Origin: Streptomyces maremycinicus
GTDB taxonomy: Bacteria > Actinomycetota > Actinomycetes > Streptomycetales > Streptomycetaceae
Assembly: GCF_001184025.1 (NCBI RefSeq)
Contig: NZ_BBYG01000012.1
Span: forward strand, 535,166-599,165
DNA length: 64,000 nucleotides
Direction: 5' to 3'
This document shows positions 1 to 9,521 of this stretch, piece by piece. A program made the position numbers and the translations under genes. Numbering within the stretch: position 1 is the first letter of the stretch; every line of letters starts with the position of its first letter. The notes under the pieces were generated by a model. The model made no database searches and was not told the DNA's origin. It was given only the letters and a program-made list of their open reading frames with translations.

Positions 1-2
1 CG

Positions 3-1061
<1,059 letters not shown>

Positions 1062-1077
1062 CGCACCGGCTCCGGCG

Positions 1078-1123
1078 CCGGCCGCGGCTCCTGCTCCGGC
1101 ACCGGCCGCGGCTCCTGCTCCGG
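1078..1123. repeat. 24-bp tandem duplication after clpB
   Basis: A unit beginning CCGGCCGCGGCTCCTGCTCC occurs twice head to tail, between the clpB stop and the convergent gene. It is GC-rich and may contribute to transcription termination. No coding role is seen. Confidence 0.6.
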
Positions 1124-1161
1124 GCCGGAGCGGGCCCGCCCCGCTCGGGCCCGCGCCCGCG

Positions 1162-1674
1162 TCACGTCGTGAACGCCGAGTACCGCACCCGCGCGGTCTC
1201 GGCGTTCTCGTACGTCACGTTCACGTTGACGACGTACGCCTGCGCCCCCGGGTGTCCGGTGACGTCGATCTGGAAGCAGTAGTCCACGCCGTGACAGGCC
1301 TGGGTGCCCGGACCGCCGGGCGGGGGCGCCTCGGGGTAGGCCTGCGCCAGCCAGGCGCTGACGCCCGCGCGCGGCATGCGGAACTCGGCCTGGTAGTTCG
1401 TGTCCAGCCAGGACTGCACCGTGCAGTCGGCGTCCCGTGTGCCCGCCGGCAGCTCGGCCCCGCCGAACGCCAGCGCCTCGGCGCAGGGCACCTTCTTCAG
1501 CCGGGTCCCGTCCACCTCCTCGTCGTCGGTCAGCAACCAGACGCCGACCAGCACCACCAGGCCCACCACCAGCAGCACCGGCAGCGCGAGGATCGCCGCC
1601 ACCAGCCCCCATCTGGTCCGGCCCCGGGCCCTCGGCCCCGGCGGCACACCGGCCCCGCTTCGCCCGTTCGCCAT
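1162..1674 (-). CDS. Membrane-anchored hypothetical protein
   Basis: About 170 residues, family not recognised. A short basic N-terminus is followed by one hydrophobic segment (WGLVAAILALPVLLVVGL and on, roughly residues 25-50). The remaining ~120 residues would lie outside the membrane and contain four cysteines (CAEAL, ADCTV, ACHG, DYCFQ) that could form two disulfides. A GTG 15 bases upstream (1689) extends the frame, but that codon lies inside the GGTGGAGGGG Shine-Dalgarno stretch, so the ATG at 1674, five bases after GGAGGGG, is the better start. It is convergent with clpB and probably monocistronic. Function unknown. Confidence 0.75.
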   Translation of the reverse strand: MANGRSGAGVPPGPRARGRTRWGLVAAILALPVLLVVGLVVLVGVWLLTDDEEVDGTRLKKVPCAEALAFGGAELPAGTRDADCTVQSWLDTNYQAEFRMPRAGVSAWLAQAYPEAPPPGGPGTQACHGVDYCFQIDVTGHPGAQAYVVNVNVTYENAETARVRYSAFTT

Positions 1675-1816
1675 GTGATCCCCCTCCACCCGTCACCGCC
1701 CCTTCGCGCAACAGGCCGGATCATGTCAGCTCAGGGCTGACAGGCCCCTGCCGGGCTTGCCACCCCCCTCCCCGCATGGGGGAGGATGGCGGGATCCGTA
1801 CGAAGGGAAAATCACG

Positions 1817-2380
1817 GTGAGCATCGACCCGTCCTCGATTCCGAACTTCGGGGGCCAGCAGGAGCCGCAGCCCCAGGGTGGACCGGCGGGCCCCGTCGTC
1901 CCGGATCAGGATCTTGTGAAGCAGCTCCTCGACCAGATGGAGCTGAAGTACGTCGTCGACGACGAGGGCGACCTCGCGGCGCCGTGGGAGGAGTTCCGTA
2001 CGTACTTCATGTTCCGCGGCGAGGGAGACCAGTCGGTCTACTCGGTGCGGACGTTCTACGACCGGCCCCATGGGATCGACGACAAGGCGCAGCTGCTCGA
2101 GGCGATCGACGACTGGAACCGCCGCACCCTGTGGCCCAAGGTCTACACCCACACCCACGACGACGGCACCGTCCGCCTCATCGGCGAGGCGCAGCTGCTG
2201 ATCGGCGCCGGTGTGAACATCGAGCTCTTCGTCTCCTCGACGGTGAGCTGGGTGCGGGCCGCGATCGAGTTCGACAAGTGGCTCGTGGAGCAGCTGGGCC
2301 TGGAGTCGGCGGCCGGTGACGCCGACGCGAAGCCCGGCGACACCGCCGAGCACGTCGAGAAGGCCGAGGACGACGAGTAG
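1817..2380 (+). CDS. YbjN-domain protein
   Basis: About 187 residues. The body (roughly residues 35-165) matches the YbjN / type III secretion chaperone-like fold common in actinobacteria: LLDQMELKYVVDDEGDLAAP, RTYFMFRGEGDQSVYSVRTFY, then a late helix with AAIEFDKWLVEQLGL. The frame opens at 1757, but the GTG at 1817 is preceded by GAAGGG nine bases upstream and gives a sensible N-terminus (SIDPSSIPNFGG). No enzymatic residues are known for the family; a chaperone or adaptor role is usually assumed. It ends just before a strong bidirectional hairpin shared with the convergent aminotransferase gene. Confidence 0.85.
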   Translation: MSIDPSSIPNFGGQQEPQPQGGPAGPVVPDQDLVKQLLDQMELKYVVDDEGDLAAPWEEFRTYFMFRGEGDQSVYSVRTFYDRPHGIDDKAQLLEAIDDWNRRTLWPKVYTHTHDDGTVRLIGEAQLLIGAGVNIELFVSSTVSWVRAAIEFDKWLVEQLGLESAAGDADAKPGDTAEHVEKAEDDE

Positions 2381-2403
2381 GTCCCCGATCTGCCGTACGC
2401 CCG

Positions 2404-2440
2404 GCGGGCGCCCGTCCACAGCCTGTGGACGGGCGCCCGC
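2404..2440. terminator. Bidirectional hairpin terminator
   Basis: Perfect 18-bp inverted repeat (2404-2421 and 2423-2440) around a single base. It lies between the convergent YbjN-domain and aminotransferase genes and is followed by TTCTCGTTCG on the + strand. It is one of the strongest hairpins in the window. Confidence 0.88.
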
Positions 2441-2504
2441 TTCTCGTTCGTCCCGCTTCTCGTCCGCTCCGCCTTCTCGTCCGTCCGCTCCCTGGCGAGG
2501 GCGG

Positions 2505-3695
2505 TCAGTGGGAGAACGCCTTGCGCAGCCGCTCCGCCGCGTCCGCCAGCACCTCGGTCCGCTTGCAGAACGCGAACCGCACGAACGGCGCGCCCGCCTC
2601 GCGGTGGTCGTAGAAGACGGCGTTCGGGATGGCGACCACACCCGCGCGCTCGGGCAGCGAGCGGCAGAAGGCGAAGCCGTCGGACTCGCCGAGGGGGCGG
2701 ATGTCGGTGGTGACGAAGTACGTGCCGGCCGGGCGGAAGACCGTGAGACCCGCGTCCGCGAGCCCCGCCGCCAGCAGGTCGCGCTTGGCCCGCATGTCCG
2801 CGCGGAAGTCGTCGAAGTAGCTGTCGGGCAGGGCCAGCGCCTCGGCGACCGCGTACTGGAAGGGGCCGGACGACACATACGTCAGGAACTGCTTCGCCGA
2901 GCGCACCGCGGTGACCAGCCCGGGCGCCGCCGTCACCCAGCCGACCTTCCAGCCGGTGAACGAGAACGTCTTGCCGGCCGAGCCGATCGTGACCGTGCGC
3001 TCGCGCATGCCCGGCAGCGTGGCCAGCGGCACGTGCTCGGCCCCGTCGAAGACCAGGTGCTCGTACACCTCGTCGGTCACGACGAGCAGGTCCCGTTCCA
3101 CCGCCAGCGCGGCGATCGCCGTCAGCTCCTCGCGGGTGAGGACGGTGCCGGTCGGGTTGTGCGGGGTGTTGATCAGCAGCAGCCGGGTGCGGTCGGTGAC
3201 CGCGTCGCGCAGCTCGTCCAGGTCGAGGCGGAACCGGGCCCGCTCCGGGTCCGGCCGCAGGGTGACCGGCACCCGTGAGGCGCCCGCCATCGCGATGCAG
3301 GCCGCGTAGGAGTCGTAGTACGGCTCGAGGGCGACGACCTCGTCACCGGGCTCCAGCAGCGCGAGCAGGGTGGCGGCGATGGCCTCCGTGGCGCCCGCGG
3401 TGACCAGGACCTCGGTGTCCGGGTCGAAGGAGAGGCCGTAGCGGCGGCGCTGGTGGTCGGCGATCGCCGTGCGCAGCTCGGGGACGCCGGGGCCCGGCGG
3501 GTACTGGTTGCCGCGTCCGTCCCGCAGCGCCCGTACGGCGGCCTCGCGGACCTCCTCGGGGCCGTCCGTGTCGGGGAATCCCTGCCCCAGGTTGATCGCG
3601 CCGGTCGTCGCGGCCAGGGCGGACATCTCGGCGAAGATCGTCGTCCCGAACTCGGCGAGGCGGCGGTTGAGGAAGGGGCGCGCGGTGGAGGTCAT
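2505..3695 (-). CDS. Class I/II PLP-dependent aminotransferase
   Basis: Fold-type I aminotransferase of about 396 residues. Visible landmarks: INLGQGFPDTDGP near the N-terminus, YPPGPGVPELR, LVTAGATEAI, the NTPHNPTGTVL cofactor-binding segment, VVTDEVYEHLVFDG, and the Schiff-base lysine in SAGKTFSFTGWKVGW. These resemble the kynurenine-aminotransferase / N-succinyldiaminopimelate-aminotransferase (DapC) subgroup; substrate cannot be fixed from sequence. Two in-frame ATGs compete (3704 and 3695). An AGGA eight bases before the second favours 3695. The tryptophan-catabolic genes are 10 kb away, so context does not decide between the two substrate types. Confidence 0.9.
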   Translation of the reverse strand: MTSTARPFLNRRLAEFGTTIFAEMSALAATTGAINLGQGFPDTDGPEEVREAAVRALRDGRGNQYPPGPGVPELRTAIADHQRRRYGLSFDPDTEVLVTAGATEAIAATLLALLEPGDEVVALEPYYDSYAACIAMAGASRVPVTLRPDPERARFRLDLDELRDAVTDRTRLLLINTPHNPTGTVLTREELTAIAALAVERDLLVVTDEVYEHLVFDGAEHVPLATLPGMRERTVTIGSAGKTFSFTGWKVGWVTAAPGLVTAVRSAKQFLTYVSSGPFQYAVAEALALPDSYFDDFRADMRAKRDLLAAGLADAGLTVFRPAGTYFVTTDIRPLGESDGFAFCRSLPERAGVVAIPNAVFYDHREAGAPFVRFAFCKRTEVLADAAERLRKAFSH

Positions 3696-3844
3696 GCCCG
3701 CCATCCTGCGCCGAAGCTCTGGAGTTCCTCAACTCTGCTTTGGCAGCTGAGACAGACGGGCATCCCCCGTTCACGCGGCGCTCGGGCGCCACGCGAGGCG
3801 CCCACGGGGGGCCGCTTCGGGGGACACGGAAGGAGGGTGACGCC

Positions 3845-4144
3845 ATGGTCTTCGGCATCATCCTGGCGGTGATCGGAATCGTGTTCGTGGTGGCCCTGGT
3901 GGCCAACGCGGGCAGGCGCGGCGCCGCGCGGACGCACCGCGGCGGCCGGTCGGGCCGGTACAGCGACGGGGGCGGCTCCGCCGCGGCCGGCGGCAGCTGG
4001 TGGGCCGGTGACGGCGGCTCGGGCGGCGGCCACGGAGGAGGGCACGGCGGCCACGGAGGAGGCCACTCCTGCGGCGGGGGATCGTCCTGCGGGGGCGGCG
4101 GATCGTCCTGCGGCGGAGGCGGCGGATGCGGCGGAGGCAGCTGA
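3845..4144 (+). CDS. Small membrane protein with Gly/His/Cys-rich tail
   Basis: 99 residues. An N-terminal hydrophobic helix (VFGIILAVIGIVFVVALVA) is followed by a basic linker and an extremely Gly-rich tail with HGGGHGG and CGGGSSCGGGG runs (six cysteines, six histidines). AAGGAGG eight bases before the ATG at 3845 makes this start convincing although the frame opens earlier. The tail resembles the low-complexity C-termini of small actinobacterial membrane proteins and could bind metal, which is inference. Part of the Gly-Cys tail comes from DNA repeats based on GCGGAGGC. Function unknown. Confidence 0.72.
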   Translation: MVFGIILAVIGIVFVVALVANAGRRGAARTHRGGRSGRYSDGGGSAAAGGSWWAGDGGSGGGHGGGHGGHGGGHSCGGGSSCGGGGSSCGGGGGCGGGS

Positions 4145-4553
4145 CACGGGGCAGCTGAGCTCCCCGCGGGGGGAGCCGCATCCGGACCGCGGGGCCCGAT
4201 CCGACCACGGGCTCCGTGGTCACACCGATGACGGCGGCCGCAGCGACTACCCGCGGCCGCCGCTTTCATGTGGGGCGCGTGGAAGCACGGGTGGGCCGCC
4301 CGGGGTACGCCATAGTTGAACAATTGAGCTGCGGACCCCCCGAGGGATGGAAACCCCACGAAGTTGGGTAAAAACGCTGTGGAGCCATCGCAGTTCATGA
4401 TTCCCTCTAACCACCAACGCAGCCCCTCGGACCCCCTCGGACGTCCCTCGCGGACGACCTTCCGGACCGGGCCGACCGGGGCAGTTCTCCCGGCTTCGAC
4501 CGGGGTGCGCCGACCTGCCCCCTCTTCTCTTTGCGTCTCCGCGGAGCCGATCC
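4145..4553. other. 409-bp intergenic region with two hairpins and an AT-rich site
   Basis: No coding frame is credible here. Two terminator-like hairpins follow the Gly-rich gene: 4159-4176 (GCTCCCC/GGGGAGC) and 4234-4262 (GGCGGCCGC/GCGGCCGCC, then CGCTTTC). A locally AT-rich 17-base pseudo-palindrome AGTTGAACAATTGAGCT lies at 4315-4331, perhaps a promoter or operator for the DUF2617 gene. The remainder is C-rich leader with no recognised element. Confidence 0.6.
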
Positions 4554-5108
4554 ATGCTCACGACCCTGAACACCTCCTACACCGACACGCGCGCGGCCGA
4601 CCTCGCCTGGGCCCTGGGGCGAGAGCCGCTGCCCGCCCTCGCCACGCTCGACCTCGAACTGTCCGCCGCCAGGTTGCAGCTGAGGCTGCTCGGCGCCTCG
4701 CACCAAGTGCTGCTGGAGGAAGAGCAGGGCTCCTGTTCCGAGACGGTGGCCTGTATCCCCGGCAGCAGCACCCCGCTCCCGCTGGGCGTCGCCAAGCGGG
4801 TCGGCGACTGGGAGTACGAGTTCGCGGCGCGCGTCGAGGTGCTCTCGCCCGGCCAGTTCGCCGGCCGCGCCCAGGAACTCCTGGCGCTCGTCTCCGAGCA
4901 CCCGCACGGCCTCGCCGGTGTCTTCCCCGGCAGCCCGCACGCCTTCACCGCCCTGCTCGCCCACCGCAGCGAAGGCCAGGTGCACTGGCGCACCTGGCAC
5001 GCCTATCCGCAGGACGGGCAGCTGGTGGCGACCAGGACGAGGGTGGGCGTCCGCGTGCGGTCCGGCGATCCCGGCTTGTCCGTGAGCGCCTCCGCCACGG
5101 GAGTCTGA
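4554..5108 (+). CDS. DUF2617 family protein
   Basis: 184 residues, matching the actinobacterial DUF2617 family. Characteristic stretches are LDLELSAARLQLRLLGASHQV, VACIPGSSTPLPLG, DWEYEFAARVE and GLAGVFPGSPHAFTALLA. The family is mostly beta structure with no known catalytic residues and no assigned function. The start ATG has only a weak upstream GCGGAG. It is followed 96 bases later by the spermidine-synthase-like gene on the same strand, and the pair may be cotranscribed. No signal peptide or membrane segment is seen. Confidence 0.85.
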   Translation: MLTTLNTSYTDTRAADLAWALGREPLPALATLDLELSAARLQLRLLGASHQVLLEEEQGSCSETVACIPGSSTPLPLGVAKRVGDWEYEFAARVEVLSPGQFAGRAQELLALVSEHPHGLAGVFPGSPHAFTALLAHRSEGQVHWRTWHAYPQDGQLVATRTRVGVRVRSGDPGLSVSASATGV

Positions 5109-5204
5109 GGCGCCGGCGGCTCAAACGTCGGTCGCGCGGACGGCCCCGGATTCCACACGTGTGGGTGACGAAGGGCACCCATGCCGTGACGTAACGTCGC
5201 AGTC

Positions 5205-6854
5205 GTGATCGAACCGCACGCGCCGGCCCCGCCCGGTGTCCGGCCCGACCGGCAGCCGCCCCCGCACGGCGCCGCGCGGCTCCCCGTGCGGCCGGCCACC
5301 GGGCGGTTCCTGGTTCTCGCGTGCGTCTTCGTCTGCGCGGCCTGCGGTCTCGTCTACGAACTGGAACTCGTCGCCCTCGCCTCCTACTTGATGGGCGACT
5401 CCGTCACCCAGGCCTCCGTCGTGCTGTCCGTCATGGTCTTCGCGATGGGCGTCGGCTCGCTCGCCGCCAAACGGCTGCGGCGGTTCGCCGCGGCCGGCTT
5501 CGGCGCGCTGGAGACGACCCTCGCCCTGGTCGGCGGGTGCAGTGCCATGGCGCTCTACGCGGTGTTCGCGTGGACGGGCGACTGGGGCGGCCCGTGGGCC
5601 TACGGACCCCGCGTCCTCCTCGTCGCGTTCTCCCTCGCCATCGGTGTGCTCATCGGCGCCGAGGTGCCCCTCCTCATGGAGCTCATCCAGCGCATCCGCC
5701 GCCAGGACGCGGGCGGCGCCGTCGCCGATCTGTTCGCCGCTGACTACGTGGGCGCGCTCGTCGGCGGCCTCGCCTTCCCCTTCCTGCTGCTGCCCTTCCT
5801 GGGCCAGCTGACCAGCTCCCTGCTGACCGGCGGGGTCAACGTCGTGGCCGGCGCCGCCCTGGTCCTGGGCCTCTTCCGCCGGGACCTCAGCTGCCGGGCC
5901 CGCGCTCTGCTGCTCGTCGCCAACATCACCGTCCTGGGCGTCCTCGCCTCCGCGGCCGTCCTCGTCGACGACTTCGAACGGGCCGCCCGGCAGGCGGTGT
6001 ACGGCGACGACGTGCGCGTGGCGGTGCGGACCGGCGTCCAGGAGATCGTCCTCACCGGCGGCACCGACGGCCGCCCCCTCGACCTCTACCTCGACGGCCG
6101 CCTCCGCTTCGCGGGCCACGACGAGCGGCGCTACCACGAGGCCCTGGTCCAGCCCGCGATGAGCGGCCCGCACGCGCGCGTGCTGCTCCTCGGCGGCGGC
6201 GACGGCATGGCCGCCCGCGAGGCTCTCGGCCACCCCGGCGTGCGCCGTGTCGACGTCGTCGCGACCGACCCCGGTCTGGTCCGGCTGGCCCGCACCGATC
6301 CGGCCCTGTCCCGCCTCAACGGCCACTCCTACGGCGACCCGCGCGTCCACGTCACCACCGAGGAGGCCTTCCAGTGGCTGCGCGGGGCCCCTCCGGCGAC
6401 GTACGACGTGGTCGTCGCGGATCTGCCCGACCCGGGCATGACGGCGAGCACGAAGCTCTACTCCCAGGAGTTCTACGGCCTCGCCCGCCGCGCCCTCGCC
6501 CCGGGCGGCCGCCTCGTCGTGCACGCCGGCCCGGTCGACGGAGGGCTGCGGGCGTTCTGGACGGTCGAGACGACGATGCGCGCGGCCGGCCTGCACACCG
6601 CGCCCTACCGCGTGGACGGCCGCGCCCCCGGCCCCGCCGAGGGCCCCGACCGCGGCACCGGCGTTTCCCGGGCACCCGATGACTGGGGCTTCGTCCTGGC
6701 CGCCGCCGAGAGCCGCCCGCGGCTGCGCCTCGACCGGCGCGAGCGGCCGCCGCGCACCCTGACCCAGGCGCAGCTGGCGGCGGACGCGCGGGCGGCCGAG
6801 GCGACCCGGGTGACCGGGCTGCGGCCCTCGACGCTGGTGCATCCGCGGTACTGA
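5205..6854 (+). CDS. Membrane-embedded polyamine aminopropyltransferase-like protein
   Basis: 549 residues. The first ~250 contain about seven hydrophobic helices (from FLVLACVFVCAACGLVYELELV onward). The second half is a SpeE-like methyltransferase-fold domain: LDGRLRFAGHDERRYHEALV, the nucleotide-motif LLLGGGDGMAARE, VVATDPGLVRLA, and the DLPDP segment matching the spermidine synthase active-site loop. The fused architecture is known in actinobacteria and usually annotated spermidine synthase, but real aminopropyltransferase activity is untested for most members. No decarboxylase for decarboxylated S-adenosylmethionine is nearby. Start is a GTG at 5205. Confidence 0.88.
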   Translation: MIEPHAPAPPGVRPDRQPPPHGAARLPVRPATGRFLVLACVFVCAACGLVYELELVALASYLMGDSVTQASVVLSVMVFAMGVGSLAAKRLRRFAAAGFGALETTLALVGGCSAMALYAVFAWTGDWGGPWAYGPRVLLVAFSLAIGVLIGAEVPLLMELIQRIRRQDAGGAVADLFAADYVGALVGGLAFPFLLLPFLGQLTSSLLTGGVNVVAGAALVLGLFRRDLSCRARALLLVANITVLGVLASAAVLVDDFERAARQAVYGDDVRVAVRTGVQEIVLTGGTDGRPLDLYLDGRLRFAGHDERRYHEALVQPAMSGPHARVLLLGGGDGMAAREALGHPGVRRVDVVATDPGLVRLARTDPALSRLNGHSYGDPRVHVTTEEAFQWLRGAPPATYDVVVADLPDPGMTASTKLYSQEFYGLARRALAPGGRLVVHAGPVDGGLRAFWTVETTMRAAGLHTAPYRVDGRAPGPAEGPDRGTGVSRAPDDWGFVLAAAESRPRLRLDRRERPPRTLTQAQLAADARAAEATRVTGLRPSTLVHPRY

Positions 6855-6951
6855 CCCCGCGCCGGGGGTGTACCACCGGCCGGCGCCCGGCGGAGCCGAT
6901 TCCCGGTTTCGCCGGGTGCTTTCCGGCGGGGGCTGGGTAGGCTCCGATGTC

Positions 6952-7803
6952 ATGGAGCAAGAGGTGTTCGTTCCGGTTCCGGCCGAGCGGTTGAGGGCGG
7001 CCCTCGCGGATCCGGCCCGGGTGGCCCGGGCGGTCCCCGGGCTCCAGCAGGACGCGGGCACCGAACCCGTCGCGGGGCGGCTGAAGGTGCGGGTCGGCGG
7101 CCACACGATCACGTACCGGGGCGCCGTACGGGTCTCCCCGCGCGAGGACGGTGCGTACGCCGTGGAGGGCGACGCGACCGAGGTGCGCGGCAGCGGGGTG
7201 GTGAAGCCGCTCCTCACGCTGTGGCTGCGGGAGACCGGAGCGGGCACCACGCTCCGCTTCGAGGGGACGGCGTCGGCGGACGGCCGGATCACCGAACTGC
7301 CCTCGGAAGCGGTGGAATCGGCCGTCACCCGCCTGCTGAACCGCTTCGCGGCGAACCTTGCGACGGAAGCGGCCGAAGCCGTGGATACCGCGGAAGCCGT
7401 GCAGGTGGCCGCTGCGGACGACGTGGGCGACGCGGACCCCGTGGACGAGGTCGCCGGTGACTCCGCCGATGACGTGGACGAGGTCGACGACGTGGACGAG
7501 GTCGACGACGTCGACGTATCGCCGGTGCCCGGGACCGTCTTCGAGGCGGAGGTGCCGCCCGCCGGGCTGGAGGACCTCACGGGACCCGGGGAGCCGCCCG
7601 CCGAGGCCGCGCACGCGCGCCGGACGATGATCGGACGCAGCGCCGAGGAGGTGGACCACGCCCCGCCGCGCGGGCGCTACGCGCCGGTCCCGGCCCCGCA
7701 GACCGTCGTACCGAACAGCACCCTGCGATGGGCCGCACCGGCGGCCGCGCTGGTGGTGGCGTCGGCGATCGTGGTGGGCAGGGCACTGCGCCGACGCGGC
7801 TAG
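6952..7803 (+). CDS. SRPBCC (CoxG-like) protein with acidic linker and C-terminal membrane anchor
   Basis: About 283 residues. Residues 1-135 form a START/SRPBCC domain of the CO-dehydrogenase subunit G type (VFVPVPAERLRAALADPARVARAVPG, then RLKVRVGGHTITYRGAVRV). A long acidic linker follows, containing tandem DDVDEV units (about bases 7470-7520). A single C-terminal hydrophobic helix (AAPAAALVVASAIVVGRAL) and RRRG end suggest a tail anchor. No CO dehydrogenase genes are adjacent, so a role in molybdo-enzyme maturation is not supported; lipid or hydrophobic-ligand binding at the membrane is an alternative. The ATG at 6952 is preferred over the upstream frame opening because the domain begins there. 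Confidence 0.83.
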   Translation: MEQEVFVPVPAERLRAALADPARVARAVPGLQQDAGTEPVAGRLKVRVGGHTITYRGAVRVSPREDGAYAVEGDATEVRGSGVVKPLLTLWLRETGAGTTLRFEGTASADGRITELPSEAVESAVTRLLNRFAANLATEAAEAVDTAEAVQVAAADDVGDADPVDEVAGDSADDVDEVDDVDEVDDVDVSPVPGTVFEAEVPPAGLEDLTGPGEPPAEAAHARRTMIGRSAEEVDHAPPRGRYAPVPAPQTVVPNSTLRWAAPAAALVVASAIVVGRALRRRG

Positions 7804-7927
7804 GCAGGAAGCGGCGCCCGGGCCGGACACGGCGCCGGGTCGGAGGCGGGCCGGGCCCGAGGCCGTCGCCCGGCGTCCTGGCCGGTCCGCGACCGCGCCG
7901 GTCCGACCGTCCCAGTAGGGTCGTCCC

Positions 7928-8725
7928 GTGAGTGACGAAGACATCACGCTGACCGCGGGCGACGCGGAGGTGACCGTGCAGCCGGGCAACGGCGGCCGGG
8001 TCGGTGGGCTGCGCGTCGGCGGCCTCGAACTGCTGCGTCAGGGAGACCGTTTCGGGTGCTTCCCGATGGTCCCCTGGTGCGGCAGGATCCGCGACGGCCG
8101 TTTCCGCGACGGCGGCACCGTTCACCAGATGCCGCTGAACGCCGCGCCCAACGCCATCCACGGCACCGTCCGCGACGGCGCCTGGAAGGTGGCGCGGCGG
8201 ACCGCCGACGAGGCCGTGCTGACGTACCGCCTGGTGGAGCCCTGGCCCCACCCCGGCCTGGTCACCCAGGTGATCACGCTGACCGAGGACAGCCTGACCC
8301 TCGCGACGGCCGTGGAGACCTACCACTCGTCCTTCCCGGCGCAGATCGGCTGGCACCCCTGGTTCAACCGCAACCTGGGCGGCCCCGACGACCAGGACGT
8401 GCGGGTCTCCTTCGACCCCGCGTGGCAGGAGGAGCGCGGCGACGACCACCTGCCCACCGGTAACCGGATCGAGCCGAAGCCCGGCCCCTGGGACGACTGC
8501 TTCGGCATGCCCGGCGGAGTCTCCGTCGGTCTCACCTGGCCCGGCCGGCTGGAGCTGAGGGTGACCAGCCCCGAGGAGTGGGTCGTCGTCTACGACGAGC
8601 AGGAGGCGGCCGTGTGCGTGGAGCCGCAGACCGGCCCGCCGGACGGCCTGAACACGCTCCCGCGCCTGGTCACGCCCCTGGAGCCGCTGGAGGCCAGCAC
8701 CAGCTGGCACTGGACCCGGCTCTGA
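7928..8725 (+). CDS. Aldose 1-epimerase family protein
   Basis: 265 residues, galactose-mutarotase-like beta-sandwich. Recognisable pieces are GGRVGGLRVGGLELL, CFPMVPWCGRIRDGRF, NAIHGTVRDGAW (family His), IGWHPWFNR (second His), and VCVEPQTGPPDGLN (family Glu before QTG). The family interconverts alpha and beta sugar anomers, or acts on phosphorylated hexoses in the YeaD branch; the substrate is not evident. It lies 35 bases upstream of pyrE on the same strand and probably shares its transcript. Start is a GTG at 7928. Confidence 0.9.
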   Translation: MSDEDITLTAGDAEVTVQPGNGGRVGGLRVGGLELLRQGDRFGCFPMVPWCGRIRDGRFRDGGTVHQMPLNAAPNAIHGTVRDGAWKVARRTADEAVLTYRLVEPWPHPGLVTQVITLTEDSLTLATAVETYHSSFPAQIGWHPWFNRNLGGPDDQDVRVSFDPAWQEERGDDHLPTGNRIEPKPGPWDDCFGMPGGVSVGLTWPGRLELRVTSPEEWVVVYDEQEAAVCVEPQTGPPDGLNTLPRLVTPLEPLEASTSWHWTRL

Positions 8726-8760
8726 CCTCGCCCTTCGGGCTTCGCCTTAAGCTGAGCACC

Positions 8761-9333
8761 ATGACGGACGTAAACGAAGTGATGCCGTCGGGCACACGTG
8801 GCGCGCTGCTTCAGCAGATCAAGGACAAGGCCGTGGTGCACGGCAAGGTGACCCTGTCGTCGGGGCTGGAGGCGGACTACTACATCGACCTCCGCCGCAT
8901 CACCCTCGACGGGGAGGCCGCCCCGCTGGTGGGGCAGGTGCTGCTCGACCTGACCGCCGAGCTCGACTTCGACGCTGTGGGCGGTCTGACCATGGGCGCC
9001 GACCCGGTGGCCGGCGCCATGCTGCACGCGGCCGCCGCGCGCGGCCGGCGGCTCGACGCCTTCGTCGTCCGCAAGGCGGCGAAGGCGCACGGGCTCCAGC
9101 GGCGGGTCGAGGGCCCGGACATCAAGGGCCGGCGGGTCCTGGTCGTCGAGGACACCTCCACCACCGGCGGCTCGCCGCTCGCCGCCGTGGAGGCCGTCCG
9201 CGAGGCGGGCGCCGAGGTCGTCGCCGTCGCGACGATCGTGGACCGGGCGACCGGCGCCGACGAGAAGATCCGCGAGGGCGCGGGCGTGCCGTACCTGTTC
9301 GCCTTCTCGAAGGATGAACTGGGTCTGGACTGA
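8761..9333 (+). CDS. pyrE: Orotate phosphoribosyltransferase
   Basis: 190 residues, full length for PyrE, which joins orotate and PRPP to make orotidine 5'-phosphate in pyrimidine synthesis. Visible motifs: SSGLEADYYIDLRRITLDG near the N-terminus, GLTMGADPVAGAML, FVVRKAAKAHGLQRRVEG (catalytic Lys loop) and the PRPP-binding signature VLVVEDTSTTGGSPL. The ATG at 8761 is chosen over the longer frame because upstream sequence is the epimerase gene. It is detached from other pyrimidine genes and precedes fba, which appears to have its own leader. Confidence 0.96.
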   Translation: MTDVNEVMPSGTRGALLQQIKDKAVVHGKVTLSSGLEADYYIDLRRITLDGEAAPLVGQVLLDLTAELDFDAVGGLTMGADPVAGAMLHAAAARGRRLDAFVVRKAAKAHGLQRRVEGPDIKGRRVLVVEDTSTTGGSPLAAVEAVREAGAEVVAVATIVDRATGADEKIREGAGVPYLFAFSKDELGLD

Positions 9334-9521
9334 CGGCCCGCATTGACCTCCACTTGACCCGGGCGTGGGCCCGCCATGGACCGGGTGTGGACCAGGCATG
9401 GACCATTCGCCCAGGTCTGGAAAGATGGGGCCGACGATGACGTCGCACCCCAGGTCTAGGTCAGGGCCGTAGTACGCAGATCGAACAGATCGCCAACCCG
9501 CAGATACCAAGGAGCGGACAG

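Noticed and set aside
5121..7580. 819-residue minus-strand open frame opposite the spermidine-synthase-like gene
   Set aside because: GC-bias shadow frame; the plus strand has clear membrane helices and catalytic motifs.
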